Positions 37,825 to 46,599 of a DNA stretch of 64,000 nt are shown piece after piece; position 1 is the first letter of the stretch; every line of letters starts with the position of its first letter. The notes below the pieces were generated by a model. The model saw only the letters and a list, made by a program, of their open reading frames with translations, did not search any database and was not told the origin of the DNA. The position numbers and the translations under genes are program-made. The stretch is from Phaeodactylibacter xiamenensis. Its GTDB lineage: Bacteria; Bacteroidota; Bacteroidia; Chitinophagales; Saprospiraceae. Location: assembly GCF_000759025.1 (NCBI RefSeq), contig NZ_JPOS01000035.1:62001-126000 (forward strand), read 5' to 3'.

Positions 37825-40758
37825 ATGAAAACCACGCTTACCCTATTGTCAGTTATTGCCGTACTTACATCAACCCTGCTTGCCTTTAACCCCGGTGCTT
37901 TTTCTCTGGATAATTGGACTGATAGCCATCAGGATGCACCCGTTGTTCAGCAGAAGGACGAAGCACTAAGTATGCCAAATATTTTGATCCTGGATATCGG
38001 TATTATGGTCAGTGATGATACGCCTGAAACAGGAGTAGCTTTCACATATACAATCAGCTATTCGACTCAGAGCCTTGTGGAGGATGCTGACAACCCGGTT
38101 ATTGAGGTGCCCCTGCCTAATGGGATTCAGGTTGTCAGTTTCGTAGGCAATGCTGAAGTGGGCAGCACTGAAATCGTCAATGTTATGGGCACGCCGACCT
38201 TTCGCATCAATATGAAAAATCCACTTGAAGCAGGTGCTGCGGGTATTCTCATGTTGGAACTGGTCATTCCGCCCGGGCAGGTCTGTGATGGTACAGTAAT
38301 TCCCGCTGCTGTTACCTTCTCGGCGGATGACGCTGATAATAGCCCTGTAAGTGACCAGATAGATATCACCGTAAGCGCACCTAATGAAGAGTGGAACGTA
38401 AACGTAAATGCAGTGACAGTTGGTGTACCTGGCTCTACTTCATTGTTTCAAATAGGCATCAGTCCATCGGCAGTTACGGGCTTTATCGCGCTCGATAACG
38501 CTTCGCTCACCGCAGAAATCCCCGCTAATACCAACGTAGTGAATTGCTCAGGCTGCATGCAATCTGGCACGACACTAACCTGGGATGTCAGTAACGCCTC
38601 CGGGGCAACTTCCTTTCCCCTGGTTTTGGAATTTCCTTCTCCGCCTTTCGACTTTAGTGATAACTTTTCCATTGAAGCAATGCTCGACGGCACCACCATT
38701 TCAGACTGCCCAGTTAATGTGGATGATACAGATACCTATAACGGTATCCTGCCTTCGCCCAACCCGCTCATTCAGTGTGGCGTGGGTCTCTCGACTTTTG
38801 AAATCGGAGATCAGGGTGGTTACGTGGCCAATGCCGATGTGACCGGTAATGTCGAAGTGGATGATTTTACCGCAACCATTACTATCCCGCAGCAGATCCA
38901 GATTACGGGCATCAGGCCTTCCATTTACCTGTTTGAAGGCTTGCCGGTAATGGTTGCTTACGAGACCAACCTCGGAGGCCCATTCCCACTAGGTAGCTTT
39001 AATACCACGCTTGATGGTTCCGCTGGTGATTTCGCGCCCCCGACACTAGGCGCAGGTGAATTCCTGACCACTTTGGTTTACGAGTTCGGTACGGTGCCTC
39101 CCGGATTTGGCCCTGTAGACGGGATCGTCCTGGATTATGAAGTACTGGCTACTGATCAGTTGGGCAACCCGGTTATTGGTGCCAACCCCAGAATCACTAA
39201 TCCGCTATACGTTTCCTGTCCGAATCCTGTTTATACCTGTATTTCACCTGAAGTGGAAGTTTCCGCTAACTACGAGGGAGAACCATTGCCGAATGACCTA
39301 TGCGATGAAAGTGCAGCAGTTACCCGTATTCCACCGGTTGGGCCGGGTTCTCCTAATAAATCAGCTTCCGGAAATATATTCTTTGTTGGGGATGAAGTCA
39401 CTTACACCCTGTCTTTCAATGTGTGTGGCCCTGACCCACTCATAAATGGGCTGGTAACTGATGAATTGCCCGCTGGTGTTAATCTGGTGCCGGGTTCAGT
39501 TGCCTACAGCTCTAATATCACGGATATTGGAACCCCGGCGCTCAATCAGATCGGCAGCACCCTGACCTGGGACTTTTCCGGCATTGACCTGCCCGGCTCC
39601 ACGGAGGTAGAAGAAGATTGCGGAGCAACCTACACTATTGAGTACACGGTAGAAGTGACGGAAGTGGCCAATGGCCCTGGTAGTTCTACCCTGAATAATA
39701 CCTTCACGATTGATGGTGATGATGTGGATATCGCACCGGAGGCAGAGTTGCCCGGAGATGAGGACAATATTACCATTCCGCCCATCGGCCCTACTAATTT
39801 GTCGAAGACCTCCCTGAACGGCTCAGACGGTAACCCCGAAGATACCGTTACCTTCCGGTTGCGCTTTCGCAATCAGGGCCCTTTTGATGTCAACAACGTC
39901 GTCATTGTCGACCAACTGCCCATGGGGCTGGACTTTGTGCCCGGCACCATTGAATACAATGGGGGGCTTACTCCTGCCGATAACGATGGCATGGTCTACA
40001 ACAGCGGCAATCGTACCCTTACTTTTGAATGGGCCAGCCTGAGCGGATCAGCTCCGGGGGAACGCTACTCCGAATTCTATGAAATCACCTACGATGTAGC
40101 CATCCCACGGGGCTTCCCTCCCGGGCCATTGCAAAACTGTTTTACCGTTACCGGAACAGGCGACTACATCCGTCAGGACCTGCCCCTCGAGGACTGCGAA
40201 ACGTTCACGGTAAACGCACTGGTACAGACGAGTTCACGGAAGGGCGTACGGGGAGACTGTGATGCCGACTTTGTCTTTTTCGATCCCAACGGGCCGAATC
40301 CAACGCTCGATAACCTCAACGGTATCGGCCGCACTTTTCAGGGCGGAGCCGCTGACTGGAAACTCATCATCGAAAACACCGGCAACGTTGAGGTCAAGGA
40401 TATCACAGTTATTGACATCATGCCATTCATTGGCGATGAAGCGATTTCCTTCCCGGCTGACCGGGAGAGTGAGTGGCGGACCAACTTCGTAGAAGTGGTT
40501 TCCATGCCAGCTAATGCCACCTATGATGTATTCCTTATCCAGGCGGGCGTTGGAGAAACCTTAGTTGGCTCGGCAGTTGCTCTGGCCCAGCCGATAATTG
40601 TCGAGGGCCTTGGCGAGGGCACTTACCGTGTCCGCCTTGAGCTTGTAGACCGTGGAAACTGTGCCTACGGGGAAGGTTGCCTGCCTGAGCTGTACGAAGA
40701 AGAATTTACATTAGTAACAACAGACTCCACGCCACCCGCTAAAACCGTTACAGACTAG
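37825..40758 (+). CDS. Giant T9SS adhesin-like protein, segment 1 (N-terminal, DUF11-like repeats)
   Basis: 977 residues ending at an in-frame TAG. Signal peptide MKTTLTLLSVIAVLTSTLLA. The following region is all-beta repeats; from about residue 505 two DUF11-like units are visible, with motifs such as FVGDEVTYTLSFNVCGPDPL and DTVTFRLRFRNQGPFDVNNV, then ADWKLIIENTGNVEVKDITV. The frame continues beyond the stop without interruption into the next segment, and homologous domain sequence crosses the stop, so this is the first part of one larger gene (37825-46405). Surface exposure is inferred from the T9SS tail of segment 3. Confidence 0.85.
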   Translation: MKTTLTLLSVIAVLTSTLLAFNPGAFSLDNWTDSHQDAPVVQQKDEALSMPNILILDIGIMVSDDTPETGVAFTYTISYSTQSLVEDADNPVIEVPLPNGIQVVSFVGNAEVGSTEIVNVMGTPTFRINMKNPLEAGAAGILMLELVIPPGQVCDGTVIPAAVTFSADDADNSPVSDQIDITVSAPNEEWNVNVNAVTVGVPGSTSLFQIGISPSAVTGFIALDNASLTAEIPANTNVVNCSGCMQSGTTLTWDVSNASGATSFPLVLEFPSPPFDFSDNFSIEAMLDGTTISDCPVNVDDTDTYNGILPSPNPLIQCGVGLSTFEIGDQGGYVANADVTGNVEVDDFTATITIPQQIQITGIRPSIYLFEGLPVMVAYETNLGGPFPLGSFNTTLDGSAGDFAPPTLGAGEFLTTLVYEFGTVPPGFGPVDGIVLDYEVLATDQLGNPVIGANPRITNPLYVSCPNPVYTCISPEVEVSANYEGEPLPNDLCDESAAVTRIPPVGPGSPNKSASGNIFFVGDEVTYTLSFNVCGPDPLINGLVTDELPAGVNLVPGSVAYSSNITDIGTPALNQIGSTLTWDFSGIDLPGSTEVEEDCGATYTIEYTVEVTEVANGPGSSTLNNTFTIDGDDVDIAPEAELPGDEDNITIPPIGPTNLSKTSLNGSDGNPEDTVTFRLRFRNQGPFDVNNVVIVDQLPMGLDFVPGTIEYNGGLTPADNDGMVYNSGNRTLTFEWASLSGSAPGERYSEFYEITYDVAIPRGFPPGPLQNCFTVTGTGDYIRQDLPLEDCETFTVNALVQTSSRKGVRGDCDADFVFFDPNGPNPTLDNLNGIGRTFQGGAADWKLIIENTGNVEVKDITVIDIMPFIGDEAISFPADRESEWRTNFVEVVSMPANATYDVFLIQAGVGETLVGSAVALAQPIIVEGLGEGTYRVRLELVDRGNCAYGEGCLPELYEEEFTLVTTDSTPPAKTVTD
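40756..40758 (+). other. In-frame TAG interrupting the giant adhesin gene
   Basis: The codons read AAA ACC GTT ACA GAC TAG GCC GGG CTG GAG. The same frame stays open for a further 4,200 nt and encodes continuous domain sequence. It is either a nonsense mutation or a base-call error. Confidence 0.85.
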
Positions 40759-43700
40759 GCCGGGCTGGAGCCCCCGATGATGATCTTGTACGAAAGTATT
40801 CCGGAAGGGGAGTGTGGCGTACAGTTCAACTGGACAGTAGAGCTGGACGACGACTGCCTGAGCGACGGCGTGAGCCTGGAAGCGCAGATTACTACACAAA
40901 CGGACAACCCTTCCGTATCCCCAAGTGCCAGCGTGACAGTATCCGATGAGGAGCCGCTCTACGTAGTGGCTGTCCATGCAGGCATTGGTACGAATGCCCT
41001 GCTCTTGATCACCTCAGATGAGGCGGGCAACAGAGATACGATGTCCTACGAAATCACGGTAATGGACAACCGCGCCCCTGAAATCTACGGCCCCGGCGAC
41101 ATGCAGGTGCAGATCCCGGCCTGCGAAGACGGCATGCCTGTGAACTGGCAAGTGTCAGCAATAGATGACTGCGACCTGGATGCAATGCTGGTGCAGATCA
41201 GTGGCCCGCAGCCGGGCGATGTGCTGGCGCCAGGCACCTACACAGTAGTCTACCAGGCTACAGACGACTACGGCAATACAAGCCAATACAGCTTTGACAT
41301 CACGGTCACGCAGGCGCAGAGCCCTGCCCCGATCGTGGACGTGTCCGGCAACGGGCAGTTCGTGATCGAAGACTGTGCTGAGGACGGCTTCATCGTCTTC
41401 TCGGGCCATATTTATGACTGCGAGCTGCAGCCGGGCGATGTGCTCGACGGGCTGATCAGCATTAGCGGCGCGCCTCTGGAGATCACCTACATCCTGGTGG
41501 ACGAGGGCTATGCGTACTTCGAAGCCACGGGCAGCCTGAGCGCCGGCAGCTACCTGATCGCTACCAGCTACGAAGGGGTGAGCATTGAGCATGCGGTAGA
41601 AGTGGTGCAAGATGCTGATACGCCGGCGGTAATGACAATGCCCGGCAACCTTACGTACCAGGTGCCGAACTGCGAAGGCGAAGCAGCGGTAAGCTTTGCA
41701 GTACAGCTGGAAGACGACTGTGATGAAGACTTTGGCACAGCCAGCTTCACGGTGAACGGAGCGCCTGCGCCCCCATTCGACGCAGCGCTGTCGGACCCCG
41801 CCAACGGCTACTTCGCGTGGAGCCTGAGCCTGCCACCTGGCGTGTACACCATCGTGGGCACGTACACCGATGGCGGCGGCAATACCACCGAGGCTACGGC
41901 TACGATCACGGTGAATGCGGATGAAGACAATTCGGCCCCCGTTATCGTGTACCCATCGCAGAACATCATGGAGGAACTCGACCCCTGTGGGCCAGACGAG
42001 GCAGAGATCTGTTTCCAGGCCACAGCCATTGACGATTGCGAAGGCGATATCGTGGCCACGGTAACGGTGACAGGCCTTGGCGGCGCTGCTGTCCCGGTTA
42101 CCGCAGACGGCACGGCCTATTGCTTTACCGCGGGCCCTGGCCAGTACACAGTTAGCATAGGCGCGGTGGACGCAGCGGGCAACAGCACAAGCGAAGCCTT
42201 CGGGGTGTCTGTCACACAAGACGATGCGCCGGAAGCGAACCTGGCTTGCAACGATGATATCAACGTGACGCTGGACGAGAACTGCTCGCGCGTTATCACA
42301 GCAGATATGGTGCTGGAAGGCAACTTCGGCTGCCTGCAGGAAGACGACTTCGCCATCACCATCGTCAATGATGACAACCCCGCCAACGGCAACATCCTTG
42401 ACGGGCACGGACAGTGGATTTACGAGATTGATGGACCGGACGGCTTGATGGGCTTCCAAGACTGCTGGGGCTATATCACGAGCGAGGACAAGACCGCGCC
42501 GGTCATTACCTGCCCGCCCAATAACCCAGTGGACTTTCTAACTACCGCATTTGACACTTTGTACGGTGGTAATGGCGGTAACCTGACTCAACAGACCGCA
42601 TTTATCGTGCAGACTTATGTCTATACAGGCGCGCCTTCAGCTACCGATAATTGCAGCACGACTCTGGATTTTACAGCTACCGACAGTTTTTCTACTTCTG
42701 GTGACTGTGGTGATATTGTAATCACAAGAACATTCACGGTAACGGACTTAAATGAGAATTCGGATGCTTGCACCCAAATCATCACGCTTCGTCCGCCTAC
42801 GCTTGATGATGTACTGTTACCGGATGATGTGGTGGAAATTGATTGTGGGACCTCATTTGAAGCCCTGCCAAACGGTGCGCCAGTAACTGAACTAACAGGT
42901 TTCCCTGAGGTTGATGACCTGCCTGCTTTCGGCCCTCATACCATTAATTTTAGCTTTGGCACTTTAGCTGCAGCCTATGAAGATGGCGCGATTGTTCAGG
43001 AGTGCGAAGGTACCTTTAAGCTTAACCGGGTATGGACCATTTATGACTGGTGCGAGCCGGGAGCGATCGTAGAGTTTGTGCAATTGGTTAAGGTAGGGGA
43101 CTACACCGCGCCGGAAATATCCTGCCCCGCAGGTCCACTGTTTTACTCTGCGAGCCCATTTTCGTGTGGCGGTTCCTTCGAGGTGCCAATGCCAGGCGTG
43201 AGCGACAACTGCTCTAACGTAACGGTATACACTGAGATCGTGACGACAACAGAGGAAGAGGTGATCAACCAGTACGGCCTGCCAACCGGACAGTTTGTGA
43301 CCGACACCGTAGTGGTGCGCACAATCCAGCCTGGCGCGAACCGTTTCGTATCTTCTATCCCATTCGGCGGCCACTTCTTCCGCTATGTAGCAGAAGACGA
43401 CTGTGGCAATGAGACGGAGCTGTACTGCCCATTCTCAGTGATCGACCAGATCGAGCCAGTGGCAGTATGCGACGACCAGCTGAACGTAAGCATCGGCGGC
43501 GGCAACATCGTGCCTGGCCAGCCAGCGCTTGCGCGGGTGTTCGCATCTGACGTGGACGAAGGCTCATGGGACAACTGCGGTGATGTATCTATCGCGATCT
43601 TCCGCAACAACTTCAACCCGGTCACTTATACTTGCGGCACGCAGAACAGCGTAACCGGCGATTTCGTCGACTTCTTCTGCTGTGACGTAGGCGTTACATC

Positions 43701-44970
43701 TGATATCACACTGGTTGTAACCGACCAGTACGGCAACCAGAACTCCTGCTGGCTGAGCGTTACGCCAGAGGACAAGATCAACCCATTCTGTGACGCGCCA
43801 GACAACGTAGTAGTAGACTGCGACGACTTGCCATACGGCTTCGACGCATCTGACGCAGGCCAGCTGGAAGACCTGTTCGGCATGGCGACGGGCGCAGACA
43901 ACTGCGGCGTAGCATCTGTACAGCAGGTAGCATCGAACGCTGACCTGGAGTGCGGCTACGGCTCCATCACCCGTATCTTCCGCGTCACTGACGTGAACGG
44001 CCTGAGCAGCACGAACAGCTGTGTGCAGGTGATCACGATCAATGAGGTGCACAACTACGAGATCTACTTCCCAGAGGACGCTGAGGCGAACTGTGGCACG
44101 CCAACGCCAGACACCGTTGAGTACAACGAGCTTGGCTGCGACCTGCTTGCAGTGACAAGCAACGACGAGCAGTTCTCTGCATCCGGCGACGAGTGCTACA
44201 AGATCTTCCGTACGTGGAAGGTGATCAACTGGTGCCAGTACGACGGCGAGAGCGACCCTTACATCGTGGGCCGCGACGAGGACTGCAACGGTGTTCCAGG
44301 CGATGGCGACCGTATTGCGAACAACGGCAACGGCTTCTGGCTGCTTGCACGCCCGAACGGCAAGATCTACTTCGACCAGGACACAGACGAGACACCTGAC
44401 AACAACGTACCAGGCATCAACTTCTGTGGCGTATCGAACGACTACTACAGCTTCGAGTATGACGAGACTGGCTACTACCAGTACACTCAGATCATCAAGG
44501 TATACGACGACACCGCTCCTGAGATCAGCTTCACGCAGGCAGACGCATTCTGCTCACTGGACAACGTGAACTGTGATGCGAACGTGACTTATCCGTTCAG
44601 CATCGATGAGGACTGTACGCCAGACGACCTGACGATCAAGGTGTTCCTTGACCCATTCCTGAGCGGCGACCTTGTGGAGCTGACAGGCGTGGTATCTGGT
44701 TCTTACCCAGACTACACGATCACAGTGAACGACCTGCCAATCGGCAGCCACGCGTTCGAAGTGCACGTACTGGACGGCTGTGGCAACTCAGACCTTGCGA
44801 TCCTGCCATTCGACATCATCGACTGCAAGGCGCCAGCGCCATTCTGCCTGAACGGCATTGCGATCGAGCTGATGCCAGTAGACGAGGACGGCGACAACCT
44901 GCCGGACCCGGGCGCAGGCATGGCTGAGATCTGGGCGAGCGACTTTGTCGACTTCTCCACTCAGGCGTGA
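40759..44970 (+). CDS. Giant T9SS adhesin-like protein, segment 2 (HYR-like repeats)
   Basis: About 1,400 residues in the same frame as segment 1, from just after the TAG (first ATG at 40777) to a TGA at 44968-44970. It comprises many HYR/immunoglobulin-like modules: repeated DNCS or DDC motifs, V-x-C-x-D, FxVTDxxGN and APEI/VxCP boundaries (for example DKTAPVITCPPN, DYTAPEISCPAG). Such modules are structural spacers in adhesins. Codon choice changes along the segment: mixed and A/T-richer at about 42530-43130, and heavily biased to ATC, GGC, GAC and CCA afterwards. The TGA is produced by a +1 shift, because the next frame continues the last domain. Confidence 0.85.
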   Translation, partial: AGLEPPMMILYESIPEGECGVQFNWTVELDDDCLSDGVSLEAQITTQTDNPSVSPSASVTVSDEEPLYVVAVHAGIGTNALLLITSDEAGNRDTMSYEITVMDNRAPEIYGPGDMQVQIPACEDGMPVNWQVSAIDDCDLDAMLVQISGPQPGDVLAPGTYTVVYQATDDYGNTSQYSFDITVTQAQSPAPIVDVSGNGQFVIEDCAEDGFIVFSGHIYDCELQPGDVLDGLISISGAPLEITYILVDEGYAYFEATGSLSAGSYLIATSYEGVSIEHAVEVVQDADTPAVMTMPGNLTYQVPNCEGEAAVSFAVQLEDDCDEDFGTASFTVNGAPAPPFDAALSDPANGYFAWSLSLPPGVYTIVGTYTDGGGNTTEATATITVNADEDNSAPVIVYPSQNIMEELDPCGPDEAEICFQATAIDDCEGDIVATVTVTGLGGAAVPVTADGTAYCFTAGPGQYTVSIGAVDAAGNSTSEAFGVSVTQDDAPEANLACNDDINVTLDENCSRVITADMVLEGNFGCLQEDDFAITIVNDDNPANGNILDGHGQWIYEIDGPDGLMGFQDCWGYITSEDKTAPVITCPPNNPVDFLTTAFDTLYGGNGGNLTQQTAFIVQTYVYTGAPSATDNCSTTLDFTATDSFSTSGDCGDIVITRTFTVTDLNENSDACTQIITLRPPTLDDVLLPDDVVEIDCGTSFEALPNGAPVTELTGFPEVDDLPAFGPHTINFSFGTLAAAYEDGAIVQECEGTFKLNRVWTIYDWCEPGAIVEFVQLVKVGDYTAPEISCPAGPLFYSASPFSCGGSFEVPMPGVSDNCSNVTVYTEIVTTTEEEVINQYGLPTGQFVTDTVVVRTIQPGANRFVSSIPFGGHFFRYVAEDDCGNETELYCPFSVIDQIEPVAVCDDQLNVSIGGGNIVPGQPALARVFASDVDEGSWDNCGDVSIAIFRNNFNPVTYTCGTQNSVTGDFVDFFCCDVGVTSDITLVVTDQYGNQNSCWLSVTPEDKINPFCDAPDNVVVDCDDLPYGFDASDAGQLEDLFGMATGADNCGVASVQQVASNADLECGYGSITRIFRVTDVNGLSSTNSCVQVITINEVHNYEIYFPEDAEANCGTPTPDTVEYNELGCDLLAVTSNDEQFSASGDECYKIFRTWKVINWCQYDGESDPYIVGRDEDCNGVPGDGDRIANNGNGFWLLARPNGKIYFDQDTDETPDNNVPGINFCGVSNDYYSFEYDETGYYQYTQIIKVYDDTAPEISFTQADAFCSLDNVNCDANVTYPFSIDEDCTPDDLTIKVFLDPFLSGDLVELTGVVSGSYPDYTITVNDLPIGSHAFEVHVLDGCGNSDLAILPFDIIDCKAPAPFCLNGIAIELMPVDEDGDNLPDPGAGMAEIWASDFVDFSTQA

Positions 44971-46405
44971 CTGCTCTGAGCCGATCAAGTACTCTATCAA
45001 CCGCGTAGGCGAGCCTAACGGCCCTGACCAGGCCGGCCTTGTGCTGACTTGCGACGACGAAGGCACGCTGGTGATCGAGATCTGGGCGTACGACGCAGCT
45101 GGCAACAGCGACTTCTGCGAGACTTACATCCTGGTACAGGACAACATGGGCGTATGCGGTGCAGCAGCACCAATGGCAGCCGGTGCAGTCAATACCGAGG
45201 ACAACGAGCCGGTAGAAGATGTACAGGCCAGCCTTTCCGGCCAGGCTTCTACAGCGATGACGACTCAGAACGACGGCGCTTACGTATTCACGAACCTGAC
45301 AGCAGGCCTTGACTACACGGTCACGCCACAGCGCGACGGCGACTACCTCAACGGTGTGTCTACGTTCGACCTGGTACTGATCAGCAAGCACATCCTGGGC
45401 GTTGGCCCGCTGAGCACGCCATACCAGCGTATCGCAGCGGACGTTAACAACTCTGGCTCTATCACAACTCTGGACCTGATCCAGCTGCGCAAGCTGATCC
45501 TGTCGATCAGCACGGAGCTGCCGAACAACACGAGCTGGCGCTTTGTGGAAGCAAGCTATGTGTTCCCTAACCCGGAGACCCCATGGCAGGAAGCCTTCCC
45601 TGAGGTGGTCAACATCAACAACCTGCCGGCAACGGGCATCCACGGAGCGGACTTCATCGCTGTGAAGATTGGTGATGTGAGCGGCGATGTAGTGGCCAAT
45701 AGCTTCTCTGCGATCGACGAGCGGGGCTTTGATGGCCGCTTCCAGCTGAAAACGGCGGACGAAGCGCTGAAAGCGGGCAACGAGTACCGCATCCCATTCA
45801 CTGCGCCACAGCTGGCAGCCATTGAAGGCTTTCAGGGCACACTGGAGTTTGATGCGCAGGCACTGGAGCTGGTGGACATCCTGCCGGGTACCCTTTCAGA
45901 GGGGCACTTCGGCCTGACACAGGCTGCACAGGGCCGGGTAGCAATGAGCTGGAACTGGGCATCCGAAACGGCGGTGCCAACGGACAGTGAGCTGTTCACC
46001 CTGGTGCTGCGCGCCCGCACGGACGTACAGCTGAGCGAAGCCCTGGGCATGAGCGATGCGGTGACGCCGAGGGAAGCTTACGGCAATGGCGGTACGTTTG
46101 AGGATGTGGCGCTGAGCTTTGGCACAGCAGCTGAAGAGCAAGGCCTGTTTGCCCTCTACCAGAACCAGCCGAACCCGTTCCGGGAGGAAACGGTGATCGG
46201 GTTTGAGCTGCCGGAAGCGGTGCCCGCTACAGTGACCATCAGTGATGTGGCAGGCCGGGTGGTCCGGGCCTACAAAGTGGACGGTGTTAAGGGGTACAAT
46301 CAGATTACGGTCAAAGCCTCAGACCTGCCGGCAAAGGGTATGGTATCCTATACCATAGAAACAAAAGACCATCGTGCAACCAAGCAGATGGTGATTATCG
46401 AGTAA
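44945..46405 (+). CDS. Giant T9SS adhesin-like protein, segment 3 (dockerin-like, cohesin-like, T9SS tail)
   Basis: Genuine coding in this frame begins at about 44966; the first eight codons are out-of-frame noise. Order: end of a HYR-like module (LVIEIWAYDAAGNSDFCETY); a CarboxypepD-reg-like unit (VQASLSGQASTAMTTQNDGA); a dockerin-like region (FDLVLISKHILGVGPL, ADVNNSGSITTLDLIQLRKL, then FIAVKIGDVSGD) with Ca-binding-loop-like residues; a cohesin-like beta domain (GFQGTLEFDAQALELVDILP); and a Por-type T9SS sorting domain from about 46154 (YQNQPNPFREETVIGFELPE...). The tail implies export across the outer membrane and surface attachment or release. Together with segments 1 and 2 this forms one ~2,860-residue protein. 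Confidence 0.87.
   Translation: MSTSPLRRDCSEPIKYSINRVGEPNGPDQAGLVLTCDDEGTLVIEIWAYDAAGNSDFCETYILVQDNMGVCGAAAPMAAGAVNTEDNEPVEDVQASLSGQASTAMTTQNDGAYVFTNLTAGLDYTVTPQRDGDYLNGVSTFDLVLISKHILGVGPLSTPYQRIAADVNNSGSITTLDLIQLRKLILSISTELPNNTSWRFVEASYVFPNPETPWQEAFPEVVNINNLPATGIHGADFIAVKIGDVSGDVVANSFSAIDERGFDGRFQLKTADEALKAGNEYRIPFTAPQLAAIEGFQGTLEFDAQALELVDILPGTLSEGHFGLTQAAQGRVAMSWNWASETAVPTDSELFTLVLRARTDVQLSEALGMSDAVTPREAYGNGGTFEDVALSFGTAAEEQGLFALYQNQPNPFREETVIGFELPEAVPATVTISDVAGRVVRAYKVDGVKGYNQITVKASDLPAKGMVSYTIETKDHRATKQMVIIE
44962..44970 (+). other. Frameshift site in the giant adhesin gene
   Basis: Frame 1 reads ACT CAG GCG TGA. Skipping one base in 44962-44969 continues as CGT GAC TGC TCT GAG CCG (RDCSEP), restoring the expected Cys of the last HYR-like module. 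This indicates one surplus base or two missing bases. No slippery heptamer is visible. Confidence 0.8.
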
Positions 46406-46438
46406 GGAGTTTCAGGAAAACCTGGACATATATCAGAG

Positions 46439-46469
46439 ACCGGGCATTCACTTGAGTGTCCGGTTTTTT
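46439..46469 (+). terminator. Intrinsic terminator after the adhesin gene
   Basis: ACCGGGCA and TGTCCGGT form an 8-bp stem (one G-U) around an inner CACTTGAGTG, followed by T6. Located 33 nt after the stop. Confidence 0.75.
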
Positions 46470-46599
46470 GTTTGTATTCTATATTTTTCAAATGCCGAAG
46501 GCTGATCGATGTCTTCAGGCACCGCTTTGTACAGATTAAAACAAGGCAAAAGCGAGATTGAAACCTTTAGTTGACTTTCGGGTTTTCTCCTAAAAAAGC

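Noticed and set aside
40756-40758. TAG read as pyrrolysine or a programmed read-through codon
   Set aside because: No structural or contextual signal is visible and pyrrolysine use is not expected in this phylum; mutation or sequencing error is simpler.
41155-42459. 434-codon open frame on the minus strand
   Set aside because: Antisense to the GC-rich, HYR-like coding region; composition is that of a shadow frame (His/Val/Arg-rich, no domain).
44962-44970. Programmed +1 frameshift
   Set aside because: No recognised slippery sequence, internal Shine-Dalgarno or stimulatory structure; the separate TAG lesion in the same gene also favours decay or error.
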